This document shows positions 1-6,275 of a stretch of DNA of 9,366 nucleotides, one piece after another (position 1 is the first letter of the stretch; every line of letters starts with the position of its first letter). The DNA comes from Actinomycetes bacterium. Lineage in GTDB: Bacteria > Actinomycetota > Acidimicrobiia > Acidimicrobiales > RAAP-2. The notes below the pieces were generated by a model that saw only the letters and a program-made list of their open reading frames with translations, did no database searches and had not been told where the DNA came from. The DNA lies in the NCBI GenBank assembly GCA_021795095.1, contig JAJYPU010000069.1, forward strand, positions 1-9,366. Direction: 5' to 3'. Both the position numbers and the translations under genes were made by a program.

Positions 1-278
1 AGAATTCAATCGCACCGGCGCTACGGATCCGCGGACTGACGGCCCTCTACTTCATCAACCCGATGACACCGATCATCTTGACGTTCCAGCGCATCTTCTA
101 CGTGAACACGACGGTCCGTTCGACCACGACGGGGCTGCCCCTTCACATCTTGCCGGCCTGGTCGATGACGACCTTCGCGGTTGTCAACCTCGGGCTGCTC
201 GCCTTCGCCGTCGTACTCTTCCTCGTCGCGTTGGTGATCTTCGGTCGCCTCGAGGGCAACTTCGAGTCGGAGCTCTAG
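1..278 (+). CDS. ABC-2 type polysaccharide export permease, C-terminal part
   Basis: The 5' end lies outside the window; the visible frame runs in from the left edge (first full codon at base 3) and stops at TAG 276-278, giving about 91 residues. Seen: an NPMTPII motif followed by FQRIFY, a polar loop, then a strongly hydrophobic final membrane segment (FAVVNLGLLAFAVVLFLVAL) and a short charged cytoplasmic tail FGRLEGNFESEL. This layout is typical of the C-terminus of Wzm/TagG/RfbA-type permeases, where an asparagine-proline-methionine loop precedes the last helix and an 'F.rlE..F.eeL' tail closes the protein. Such permeases form the membrane channel that exports O-antigen, teichoic acid or galactan-like glycans. 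The stop overlaps the GTG start of the ATPase gene (TAGTG), so the two are translationally coupled and form one transporter. The glycan substrate cannot be deduced here. Confidence 0.85.
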   Translation, partial: NSIAPALRIRGLTALYFINPMTPIILTFQRIFYVNTTVRSTTTGLPLHILPAWSMTTFAVVNLGLLAFAVVLFLVALVIFGRLEGNFESEL

Positions 279-1426
279 TGACCAACGTCATCGAAGTCGA
301 AGACATCTCGAAGCGATTCACGATCCACCACGAGCGTAACCAGACGCTCAAAGAGCGGATCCTGCACCCGCGGTCAGGTTCCTCGGAGATCTTTGACGCA
401 CTCAGTGACATCAATTTCACCGTCGAACAGGGCGAGACCTTAGGGATAGTCGGGCACAACGGATCGGGCAAGTCGACGTTGCTCAAGTGCATCTGTGGTG
501 TCCTCAAGCCCACGACCGGGCAGATCCGACTCCGGGGCAACCTGGCGGCATTATTGGAGCTCGGGGCTGGCTTCCAGCACGAGCTCTCCGGTCGCGACAA
601 CGTCTACCTCTACGGCTCGATGCTGGGATTCACGCGCAAGATGGTTGACGCCATCTTCGACGAGGTTGTGGCATTCAGCGAACTCGAGCATTTCATCGAC
701 ACGCCGGTCAAGTTCTATTCGAGCGGGATGTACGTTCGTCTGGCATTCGCCGTCGCGGTGAACGTGAACCCCGACATTCTCGTGGTCGACGAAGTACTCG
801 CGGTCGGCGACGAGCGATTCCAGGCCAAGTGCATCGATCGAATCCGGCACTTCCAGCGCGAGGGGCGCACGATCTTGCTGGTGACCCACCAGGCCGACAC
901 GGTCCGAGCGATCTGTGATCGCGCGATCGTCCTCGACCATGGGAACATGATCGCTGACGGCCCGGTCACCGATGCACTTCGGATCTTTCGGGGACGTTTG
1001 CTCGGAGACGTGGTCGATCACCGGCCCGGGGGCACGGGCGTGGTGACGATCGATGGACTCACGGCACCGTCGGGCTCCTTCGAGGTCCGTCACGGCGGGA
1101 ATCTGCATTTCGACACCACGCTCACCTGCGACCACGCGGTGAGCGGGAACTTGGTTATCGAGGTCTTCACCCGAACCGGACTTCTGGTCAGTCGTAATGA
1201 CGCCGAGGCGGCACCGGTTTCTCTGCGGCCCGGAGCGAACAAGGTCGGCGTCGACCTCACTGGCGTGCCGTTGCTCGACGGCGTCTACGACATCAACGTC
1301 GGTCTTGTCGAGCCGCAGGGTGCCACGATGCTCGCCTGGCGTGAGAAGGCCGCGTCCCTGCAGGTGCTCTACGACGGCCGGTCGTCCGGAGTCGTGGCCA
1401 TCGAGTCGTCGGTCACGCAGTGGTAG
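278..1426 (+). CDS. Wzt/TagH-type ABC transporter ATP-binding protein with C-terminal extension
   Basis: This 382-residue protein starts at GTG 278, fixed by the one-base overlap with the permease stop. It is the nucleotide-binding subunit that powers glycan export through that permease. Visible ATPase motifs: Walker A GHNGSGKST (59-67), a GAGFQHELSGRDN stretch around the Q-loop (Q100), signature SSGMYVRLAF (148-157), Walker B ILVVDEV with D171/E172, D-loop AVGDERF, and the switch histidine H204 in LLVTHQ. The long insert between the Q-loop and signature and the SSGM signature are characteristic of the O-antigen/teichoic-acid exporter family. About 138 residues after residue 245 form a separate beta-rich-looking domain. 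In Wzt proteins such an extension binds the capped end of the glycan, so it may set substrate specificity here (inference). The last 14 bases overlap the convergent HAD hydrolase gene. Confidence 0.9.
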   Translation: MTNVIEVEDISKRFTIHHERNQTLKERILHPRSGSSEIFDALSDINFTVEQGETLGIVGHNGSGKSTLLKCICGVLKPTTGQIRLRGNLAALLELGAGFQHELSGRDNVYLYGSMLGFTRKMVDAIFDEVVAFSELEHFIDTPVKFYSSGMYVRLAFAVAVNVNPDILVVDEVLAVGDERFQAKCIDRIRHFQREGRTILLVTHQADTVRAICDRAIVLDHGNMIADGPVTDALRIFRGRLLGDVVDHRPGGTGVVTIDGLTAPSGSFEVRHGGNLHFDTTLTCDHAVSGNLVIEVFTRTGLLVSRNDAEAAPVSLRPGANKVGVDLTGVPLLDGVYDINVGLVEPQGATMLAWREKAASLQVLYDGRSSGVVAIESSVTQW

Positions 1427-2105
1427 GTGGCTCGCTCGTCAGCCTCGGGTAGCGTCGCAGCGACCCCAGGCGACCCATCTTGCCGGCGTTGAACGGGTAG
1501 GTCGCAAGTCGCAGGAGGCGTCGGTCGCCCCGTGAGTTGCCGTAGGCGTAGACGATGGGTTCCGCAGAGTACTGGCGCTGCTCGATCCAATCATTGAATC
1601 GACGCATCTTCTCAGCACCTCGACAGTTGCGTCCGAGGTAGCCGCCGGTCAGATGGCCGAGTGGATCGGCTGCGAGCCGCGTGCCCAGGGCACCGTGCGC
1701 GCCCAACTGTTCGGCCACGACGTTGACGTACATCTGGGGTGACGCCGAGACGATCACCACGTCGTGTCCGGCCTCGAGGTGCCACCGAAGTCGCGCCAAC
1801 GTCTTGGGGCGAAGCCGTCCGCCGAGGTGCTCGAGGATGAAGGCTCGCGAGTGCTCGACGACGTCCGTCTCCGCCCGGCCGGCGAGAAGCGACATGAACA
1901 GACGCTCTTTCGCGTTGTCCGCGGCGCGTCCACTGCGGATCGCACCAACGGTGAGTGGAACGGCCAGGCGAAGCGCCGCGAAGTAGGTGCGCCTCGCGCC
2001 GGCGATCCAGCGCAACCAGCGAAAGACGCTGCCACCTTCGGTGAGGGTACCGTCGAGGTCGAAGGCGGCAACTACGGGTTTGGGGTTCTCGTCGGAGTTT
2101 GGCAC
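1413..2105 (-). CDS. HAD-IB family hydrolase (phosphoserine phosphatase-like)
   Basis: With the GTG start at 2105 this is a 230-residue protein, close to the usual size of HAD subfamily IB hydrolases. All four HAD motifs are visible: motif I FDLDGT with nucleophile D16 and acid D18, motif II VIVSAS (S120), motif III lysine K166 in GAEKMRRF, and motif IV YGNSRGD with D194. The YAYGNSRGD form of motif IV is common in the SerB-like IB group. The family removes phosphate from small phospho-substrates; the substrate here is unknown. The start is uncertain. The reading frame stays open far upstream, and an ATG at 2258-2256 has a better ribosome site (GGGAG, 5-base spacer) but would add 51 arginine-rich residues with less GC-biased third positions. 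I chose 2105 because the family begins 10-15 residues before DxD. The 3' end overlaps the convergent ATPase gene by 14 bases. Confidence 0.85.
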   Translation of the reverse strand: MPNSDENPKPVVAAFDLDGTLTEGGSVFRWLRWIAGARRTYFAALRLAVPLTVGAIRSGRAADNAKERLFMSLLAGRAETDVVEHSRAFILEHLGGRLRPKTLARLRWHLEAGHDVVIVSASPQMYVNVVAEQLGAHGALGTRLAADPLGHLTGGYLGRNCRGAEKMRRFNDWIEQRQYSAEPIVYAYGNSRGDRRLLRLATYPFNAGKMGRLGSLRRYPRLTSEPPTTA

Positions 2106-2331
2106 CCAGTTAGTTTCCCAGGCTTTGGGACCGCCCGTGAACACCGGGGCGAAACGACGGGCAGTTCGTGGCTCGCGGTAACGACGGCGTTCAACGAGTC
2201 GAGTCGAGACCCACCGTCCTTCGCGCGCAATTCCAGTGACGTCACGACGGACGCTCATGCCCGCTCCCGGCGTGACCTGAGAAACTTCTAGGTGCCCGCA
2301 CTTCGGGTCCGATGTGCTCGGTTCGGGCCTG

Positions 2332-2355
2332 ACCGGACGAGCAAATCGTCCCGGT
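2332..2355. repeat. Imperfect dyad over the peroxiredoxin promoter region
   Basis: ACCGGACGA (2332-2340) and TCGTCCCGGT (2346-2355) are complementary over nine pairs, with loop GCAAA and one bulged C at 2352. The inner part GGACGA-N5-TCGTCC is a perfect 6+6 dyad. It lies directly upstream of, and touches, the candidate -10 box TAGGCT of the peroxiredoxin gene, occupying the -35/spacer region. That is where a dimeric repressor would bind, so an operator is plausible but unproven. A transcribed hairpin is less likely because the predicted start lies downstream of it. Confidence 0.45.
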
Positions 2356-2360
2356 AGGCT
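2355..2360 (+). promoter_or_regulatory. Candidate -10 box for the peroxiredoxin gene
   Basis: TAGGCT fits the actinobacterial TANNNT -10 consensus and lies 43 bases before the ATG, which would give a 5' leader of about 37 bases containing the ribosome site. No convincing -35 hexamer is seen; the place where one would be is inside the dyad at 2332-2355. The rest of the 298-base gap (2106-2403) shows no gene I can support and must also hold the divergent promoter of the HAD hydrolase. Confidence 0.4.
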
Positions 2361-2392
2361 GGCCGCGCAGTCGATCGACTGATGTAGCGATG

Positions 2393-2398
2393 AAGGAG
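2393..2398 (+). promoter_or_regulatory. Ribosome binding site of the peroxiredoxin gene
   Basis: AAGGAG, five bases before ATG 2404, is a strong Shine-Dalgarno match and fixes the start of the peroxiredoxin. Confidence 0.8.
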
Positions 2399-2403
2399 CG
2401 AAC

Positions 2404-3039
2404 ATGACGATTCGTCTCGGTGATGTGGCCCCCGATTTCTCGGCGGACACCACGGATGGCCCAATCAATTTCCATGAGTGGCTCGGGGACAGTTGGGGAA
2501 TTCTCTTCTCACACCCCAAGGACTTCACCCCGGTGTGCACGACCGAATTGGGCGCCTTCGCTGCGCGCAAGAGCGAGTTCGACAGCCGAAACACCAAGAT
2601 TATCGGCGTGTCGGTCGACGACGTGGCGTCCCACCAGCAGTGGAAGGGCGACATTGCCGAAACGCAAGGGACTGCGCTCAACTTTCCGATCATCGGTGAC
2701 GAGGAGCGCAAGGTCGCCACGCTTTATGACATGATCCACCCCAACGCGAATGACACCTTGACCGTACGCAGCGTGTTCATCATCGGCCCGGACAAGAAGG
2801 TCAAACTGACCCTCACGTATCCCGCGTCCACCGGCCGCAACATTGACGAGATCATTCGCGTCCTCGACTCACTGCAGCTCGTCGCGGGCTACTCCGTGGC
2901 TACGCCGGCGAACTGGCAAGACGGTGATGAAGTCATCATCGCGAACTCGATCACCGACGACGAGGCCAAGACAAAATTCCCGAAGGGGTTCCGCAAGCTG
3001 AAGGACTACCTGCGTCTCACGCCGCAGCCCAACAAGTAG
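2404..3039 (+). CDS. 1-Cys peroxiredoxin, Prx6 type
   Basis: This 211-residue cytoplasmic thiol peroxidase reduces hydrogen peroxide and organic hydroperoxides. The start is fixed by AAGGAG five bases upstream. Seen: LGDVAPDFSADT at the N-terminus, the active-site loop SHPKDFTPVCTTE with P38, T42 and peroxidatic C45, the catalytic arginine R122 in TVRSVFIIGPD, and the YPASTGRN segment (139-146) typical of Prx6. C45 is the only cysteine in the protein, so there is no resolving cysteine and the enzyme must be recycled by an external thiol. The C-terminal domain, about residues 150-211, with TPANWQDGDEVI and FPKGFRKLKDYLR, is also a Prx6 hallmark that separates it from AhpC/Prx1. Length is slightly below the usual 215-224. 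It probably shares a transcript with the aldo/keto reductase 53 bp downstream, and a dyad near its promoter may allow redox control (inference). Confidence 0.95.
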   Translation: MTIRLGDVAPDFSADTTDGPINFHEWLGDSWGILFSHPKDFTPVCTTELGAFAARKSEFDSRNTKIIGVSVDDVASHQQWKGDIAETQGTALNFPIIGDEERKVATLYDMIHPNANDTLTVRSVFIIGPDKKVKLTLTYPASTGRNIDEIIRVLDSLQLVAGYSVATPANWQDGDEVIIANSITDDEAKTKFPKGFRKLKDYLRLTPQPNK

Positions 3040-3050
3040 GTACCCGCCGT

Positions 3051-3069
3051 TCGGTGCAGTGGCCACCGA
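3051..3069 (+). terminator. Weak hairpin between the peroxiredoxin and aldo/keto reductase genes
   Basis: TCGGTG (3051-3056) and CACCGA (3064-3069) form a perfect six-pair stem with a seven-base loop, starting 11 bases after the peroxiredoxin stop. No T-run follows. It could reduce read-through into the aldo/keto reductase or stabilise the upstream mRNA end; it may also be chance. Confidence 0.25.
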
Positions 3070-3092
3070 TCAAGAGAAATTGAGAAACTACG

Positions 3093-3947
3093 ATGACATC
3101 TACATTCACGTACGCCGGTCAGACAGTGAAACGGCTCGGCTTCGGCGCGATGCGCATCACGGGGCCCGGCATCTGGGGGCCGCCGCGTGACCACTCGGAG
3201 GCCATCGCGGTGCTGCGTCGCGCCGTCGAGTTGGGTGTTGATTTCATCGACACGGCCGACTCCTACGGTCCCGCCATCTCCGAGGAATTGATTGCCGAGG
3301 CGCTGCACCCTTACGGCCACGTTCACGTTGCGACCAAGGCGGGGTTACTTCGCACCGGTCCCGACCAGTGGACGCCGTGCGGGCGACCGGCCTATCTACG
3401 TCAGCAGTGCGAACTATCGCTGCGTCGGTTGGGCCAGGATTCGCTCGACCTCTTCCAGTTGCACCGCATCGACGCCACGGTCCCCGCCGACGAACAGTTC
3501 GGGCTGCTCGGCGAGTTGCTCGCCGAGGGAAAGGTTCGCGCGGTCGGACTCTCGGAGGTGGGTGTCGCGGACATCGAAGCCGCCCGAGCGGTGGTGCCGA
3601 TCTCGACCGTTCAGAACCTCTACAACGTGTCGCGTCGTGACAGTGAACCGGTCCTCGAGTACTGCGAGAAGAACGGGATCGGGTTCATTCCGTGGTTCCC
3701 TGTGGCGGCGGGTCAACTGGCGCGCCCGGGTGGGGAATTGGATCAGCTGGCCGCACGCGCCGGGTGCACCGTTGCCCAGTTGTCGATCGCGTGGTTGCTC
3801 GCGCGATCCGAAGTCATGATCCCGATCCCGGGTACATCGTCAGTCGCGCACCTCGAGGAGAACTGCGCCGCGGCCGAAATTCACCTCGACTCCGAGATCC
3901 TGGCTGAGATGGACCGACTATCCTCCGTCGAGTCAGTTGGCGAGTAG
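3093..3947 (+). CDS. Aldo/keto reductase
   Basis: This 284-residue NADPH-dependent oxidoreductase reduces aldehydes or ketones to alcohols. The full catalytic tetrad is visible: D53 and Y58 in [11 protein letters not shown]82 in VATKAG and H124 in LFQLHRID. The N-terminus [17 protein letters not shown] is typical of a widespread bacterial subgroup. The C-terminal [18 protein letters not shown] segment is the conserved cofactor-binding signature that contacts the adenosine phosphate. The barrel looks complete and slightly short, with a compact C-terminus, as in single-domain bacterial members. The ATG has only a weak purine-rich upstream stretch (GAGAAA), so expression may depend on read-through from the peroxiredoxin gene 53 bp upstream. 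Together the pair suggests handling of peroxides and reactive carbonyls, which is inference; substrates cannot be predicted. The last 15 bases overlap the end of the convergent acyl-CoA synthetase. Confidence 0.92.
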   Translation: MTSTFTYAGQTVKRLGFGAMRITGPGIWGPPRDHSEAIAVLRRAVELGVDFIDTADSYGPAISEELIAEALHPYGHVHVATKAGLLRTGPDQWTPCGRPAYLRQQCELSLRRLGQDSLDLFQLHRIDATVPADEQFGLLGELLAEGKVRAVGLSEVGVADIEAARAVVPISTVQNLYNVSRRDSEPVLEYCEKNGIGFIPWFPVAAGQLARPGGELDQLAARAGCTVAQLSIAWLLARSEVMIPIPGTSSVAHLEENCAAAEIHLDSEILAEMDRLSSVESVGE

Positions 3948-5672
3948 CGACTCGCGTAGTGCTCGTTTGAGCACCTTGCCCTGGGGGTTACGTGGGAGCG
4001 GGTCGCCACGAAAGTAGTACCGGGTCGGAACTTCGAAGTGGGCGAGTCGGTGACTCACGTGCCGACTGAGCTCCTCGGCGCGTAGGACGCGTCCTGGTCG
4101 CACGACGATGACGGCGGCAACCTCTTCGCCGAGGACAGGGTGGGGAACCCCGATCACGGCGCAGTCGGCGACGTCGGGGTGCTCGAAGAGTGCGGCTTCG
4201 ACCGCAACGGATGACACGTTCTCGCCGCCTCGGATGATCATGTCCTTGGCGCGGTCGACGATGTAGATGAAACCGTCATCATCGATCCGGCCGATATCGC
4301 CGGTGTGCAGCCATCCGTGGCTGAAGGAGCGCTTCGTCTCCTCGGGTTTGTTCCAGTAGCCCCGCACCACATTGGGCCCCTTGATCCAGAGTTCACCGAC
4401 CTGGCCCGCCTCGTTAATTTCGGGTGGATCGTCACCGAGGAAGCCCTCGGGCACGACCGCCACGCGACAGACCGGGACCGCCGTCCCGCAACTCGATGGG
4501 CGCAGTACGTAATCGGGGCCATTGTTCAGGGCCACGGCCGCGGCGGTCTCGGTCAGGCCGTAGCCATTGCCGGGTTGGGCGAGTCGAAACGCCTGACCGA
4601 TCCGCTTGACCAGCTCGGGCGGGGCTGGCGCACCGCCGTAGGAGACGAGGCGAACGCTCGACGTGTCGAAGCGTTGGAAGTCGGGGTGATCGAGAATCTG
4701 CATGACGACGGTCGGCACACCACCGATAGCAGTGATTCGCTCACGTTCGATGAGTGCCAGTGCCTGGCCGGCATCGAAGTGGTGCATCATCACCAATCGG
4801 CCGCCGGCGGCCGCGTTCACCACCATGACGGCTAGGCAACCGGTGGCGTGGAAGAGCGGGATGTTGAGTAGGTTGGCGATCGGATACGTCGTAGCGTCGG
4901 TCGGTCCATCGCCGAAGCGAAGCGACGAGCGTTGGCTGATGAAGAAGAGGTTCATCAGGTTGGTGATGATGTTTCGATGGGTCGCCACCGCGCCCTTGGG
5001 CCGTCCCGTCGTACCCGACGTGTAGAAGATCGTGGCGTCATCGTCGGGCTCGAGTGGCGCATCGATGGGTTCCGCGTCGAGCTCCACAGTCCCGATCAGG
5101 TCATCGAAGTCCACGACACGGTCTCGATCGTGCTCGACGGCGACGGGCTCGCCTGACCCGCTCGATCGAAACACGATGACGTGTTCCACATCGCTCAGTT
5201 CGTCGGACAACGTTCGGACACGGTCGAGGCGTTCCTCATCGACGAACAAGACCCGTGCCCCGGAGTCGGCGAGGCCGTAGCGGAGCTCGTCGGCGGTCCA
5301 CCAGGCGTTGAGCGGCACCGCGATAGCCCCCATCGTGACGATTCCCCAGTACGCGCAAACCCAGTCCGGCAAATTGCGCGCCGCGATCGCGACCCGATCG
5401 CCGACTCGGACGCCGAGGTCGTGCAATCGGTGGGTCAACGTAGCGGCGCGTCGATAGTGCGCTTCGAAGGTGACGCGTTCGTCGTCGTAGACCAGGAACT
5501 CGCGCTCACCATAGCGACGGGTCATCTCGAGGACATCTCGCAGTGTTGACGGAGCGTTTTTCCACACGGTCATTGCGACGTCACCGACCACTCGGTCCTC
5601 GAGTTCGAAGACCTGACCCGGCGCCGTCAAACGGACCGTCGCCGCCGCCAGGGAAAGCGGCTCGTCGCTCAT
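3933..5672 (-). CDS. Acyl-CoA synthetase (AMP-forming, fatty acid-CoA ligase family)
   Basis: This 579-residue adenylate-forming enzyme activates a carboxylic acid to an acyl-adenylate and then an acyl-CoA. Core motifs: P-loop [11 protein letters not shown] (217-227), YGLTE (371-375), HTGD with D459, hinge region [13 protein letters not shown] (473-485), and the C-terminal catalytic lysine K566 in PRNPQGK. Length and motif order fit FadD-like medium- or long-chain ligases, but the acid cannot be named. After GGEN the usual YP-type residues are replaced by VSSVAVE. The ATG at 5672 is chosen over a 25-residue upstream extension because that extension runs into the orn gene and is not family-like. 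It lies 10 bases after the orn stop, so the two may be cotranscribed. There is no Shine-Dalgarno, but TAGCCT, seven bases before the ATG, could drive a leaderless mRNA. The 3' end overlaps the aldo/keto reductase by 15 bases. Confidence 0.92.
   Translation of the reverse strand: MSDEPLSLAAATVRLTAPGQVFELEDRVVGDVAMTVWKNAPSTLRDVLEMTRRYGEREFLVYDDERVTFEAHYRRAATLTHRLHDLGVRVGDRVAIAARNLPDWVCAYWGIVTMGAIAVPLNAWWTADELRYGLADSGARVLFVDEERLDRVRTLSDELSDVEHVIVFRSSGSGEPVAVEHDRDRVVDFDDLIGTVELDAEPIDAPLEPDDDATIFYTSGTTGRPKGAVATHRNIITNLMNLFFISQRSSLRFGDGPTDATTYPIANLLNIPLFHATGCLAVMVVNAAAGGRLVMMHHFDAGQALALIERERITAIGGVPTVVMQILDHPDFQRFDTSSVRLVSYGGAPAPPELVKRIGQAFRLAQPGNGYGLTETAAAVALNNGPDYVLRPSSCGTAVPVCRVAVVPEGFLGDDPPEINEAGQVGELWIKGPNVVRGYWNKPEETKRSFSHGWLHTGDIGRIDDDGFIYIVDRAKDMIIRGGENVSSVAVEAALFEHPDVADCAVIGVPHPVLGEEVAAVIVVRPGRVLRAEELSRHVSHRLAHFEVPTRYYFRGDPLPRNPQGKVLKRALRESLLAN
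3940..3974. terminator. Tandem hairpins at a convergent gene junction, candidate bidirectional terminator
   Basis: Two perfect short hairpins stand three bases apart. GCGAGT-AGCG-ACTCGC occupies 3940-3955 and GTGCTC-GTTT-GAGCAC occupies 3959-3974. The first includes the stop codon of the aldo/keto reductase; both lie within the last codons of the acyl-CoA synthetase on the other strand. Neither is followed by a T-run, which is common for actinobacterial terminators. Because stems read the same on both strands, the pair could end transcripts from both genes. Function is inferred from position only. Confidence 0.45.
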
Positions 5673-5679
5673 CGACGTG

Positions 5680-5685
5680 AGGCTA
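5680..5685 (-). promoter_or_regulatory. Candidate -10 box for a leaderless acyl-CoA synthetase mRNA
   Basis: On the minus strand TAGCCT fits TANNNT and is separated from the synthetase ATG by seven bases, the spacing expected if transcription begins at the ATG itself. Its TAG is the orn stop codon. There is no Shine-Dalgarno before this ATG, which makes a leaderless reading attractive. No clear -35 is seen. Confidence 0.35.
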
Positions 5686-6228
5686 CTCGGACGGCGGACG
5701 GGCGAACAACTGGTCCCGGTAGTGCGCGAGCTCGGCGATCGATTCACGGATGTCGTCCAACGCCCGGTGGTTCGTCTCCTTCTCGGGCATCGAGGCCAAC
5801 ACGTCGGGGTGCCACCGACGGGCGAGCTCTTTGATTGTCGAGACGTCGACGTTGCGATAGTGGAAGAACGACTCGAGTTCGGGCATGTAGTGCTGAAGGA
5901 AGCGTCGATCGGTTCCGATGGAGTTGCCGCACAACGGCACCGTGGCGGGTTCGCTGATGTGTTGGCGCAAGAAGGCGAGTGTGGCGCGCTCGGCGTCGAC
6001 CATGGTTGTCGTCGAGGTACGGATGGCTTCGAGAAGCCCGGACTTGGTGTGCATCTGGGTGACGAAGTCGCCCATGTGACTCAACTGTTCCTCGGTGGCG
6101 CCGAGCACCAGATCAGGACCTTCAGCGATCACCGCAAGGTGATCGTCAGTGATGATCGTGGCGATCTCGACGATCACGTGGCGGTCCGGCTCGAGTCCGG
6201 TCATCTCAAGATCCATCCAGGCAAGCAT
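5683..6228 (-). CDS. orn: Oligoribonuclease, DEDDh 3'-5' exonuclease
   Basis: This 181-residue protein matches oligoribonuclease over its full length. Orn degrades 2-5 nt RNA fragments, including pGpG from cyclic-di-GMP turnover, to mononucleotides in the cytoplasm and finishes mRNA decay. Visible DEDDh catalytic residues: D6 and E8 in WMDLEMTGL, D107 in CGNSIGTDRRFL, and H154 and D159 in NHRALDDIRESI. The YRNVDVSTIKELARRW stretch (124-139) is a family signature. The start ATG 6228-6226 fits the usual N-terminus (L-x-W-[IM]-DLEMTGL). It has no useful Shine-Dalgarno; TAGTGT stands exactly six bases upstream, so the mRNA is probably leaderless. It is divergent from dut across 47 bases and lies 10 bases upstream of the acyl-CoA synthetase, with which it may share a transcript. 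Confidence 0.96.
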   Translation of the reverse strand: MLAWMDLEMTGLEPDRHVIVEIATIITDDHLAVIAEGPDLVLGATEEQLSHMGDFVTQMHTKSGLLEAIRTSTTTMVDAERATLAFLRQHISEPATVPLCGNSIGTDRRFLQHYMPELESFFHYRNVDVSTIKELARRWHPDVLASMPEKETNHRALDDIRESIAELAHYRDQLFARPPSE

Positions 6229-6234
6229 CCCTTG

Positions 6235-6240
6235 ACACTA
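6235..6240 (-). promoter_or_regulatory. Candidate -10 box for leaderless orn mRNA
   Basis: TAGTGT on the minus strand fits TANNNT and is followed by six bases and then the orn ATG, placing the box at -12 to -7 if transcription starts at the A of ATG. No good -35 hexamer is visible 17-18 bases upstream. Confidence 0.45.
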
Positions 6241-6262
6241 CCTACGCGTGGCGAAGCGACGG

Positions 6263-6268
6263 TAGTCT
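6263..6268 (+). promoter_or_regulatory. Candidate -10 box for leaderless dut mRNA
   Basis: TAGTCT fits TANNNT and is followed by seven bases and then the dut ATG. Only a poor GGA is available as a ribosome site, so transcription beginning at or next to the ATG is likely. With the orn box it forms a compact divergent promoter region of 47 bases. Confidence 0.45.
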
Positions 6269-6275
6269 CGGACGG

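Noticed and set aside
551..1135. A 194-codon minus-strand open frame within the ATPase gene
   Set aside because: Shadow of the ATPase, whose Walker and signature motifs are intact.
1429..1444. GGCT...AGCC repeat near the ATPase-hydrolase junction as a terminator
   Set aside because: Four pairs with an eight-base loop is too weak to support a call.
2106..2720. Extending the HAD hydrolase to the farthest upstream ATG (435 residues)
   Set aside because: That start lies inside the peroxiredoxin gene on the other strand, and the added residues have no family similarity.
5673..5747. A 25-residue N-terminal extension of the acyl-CoA synthetase
   Set aside because: It would overlap the end of orn, is serine/arginine-rich low-complexity, and the ATG at 5672 fits the family N-terminus and a -10 box.
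6232..6237. TTGACA as a -35 box for dut
   Set aside because: Spacing to the TAGTCT box is 25 bases, far from 17-18, and its bases overlap the orn -10 box on the other strand, so it is probably coincidental.
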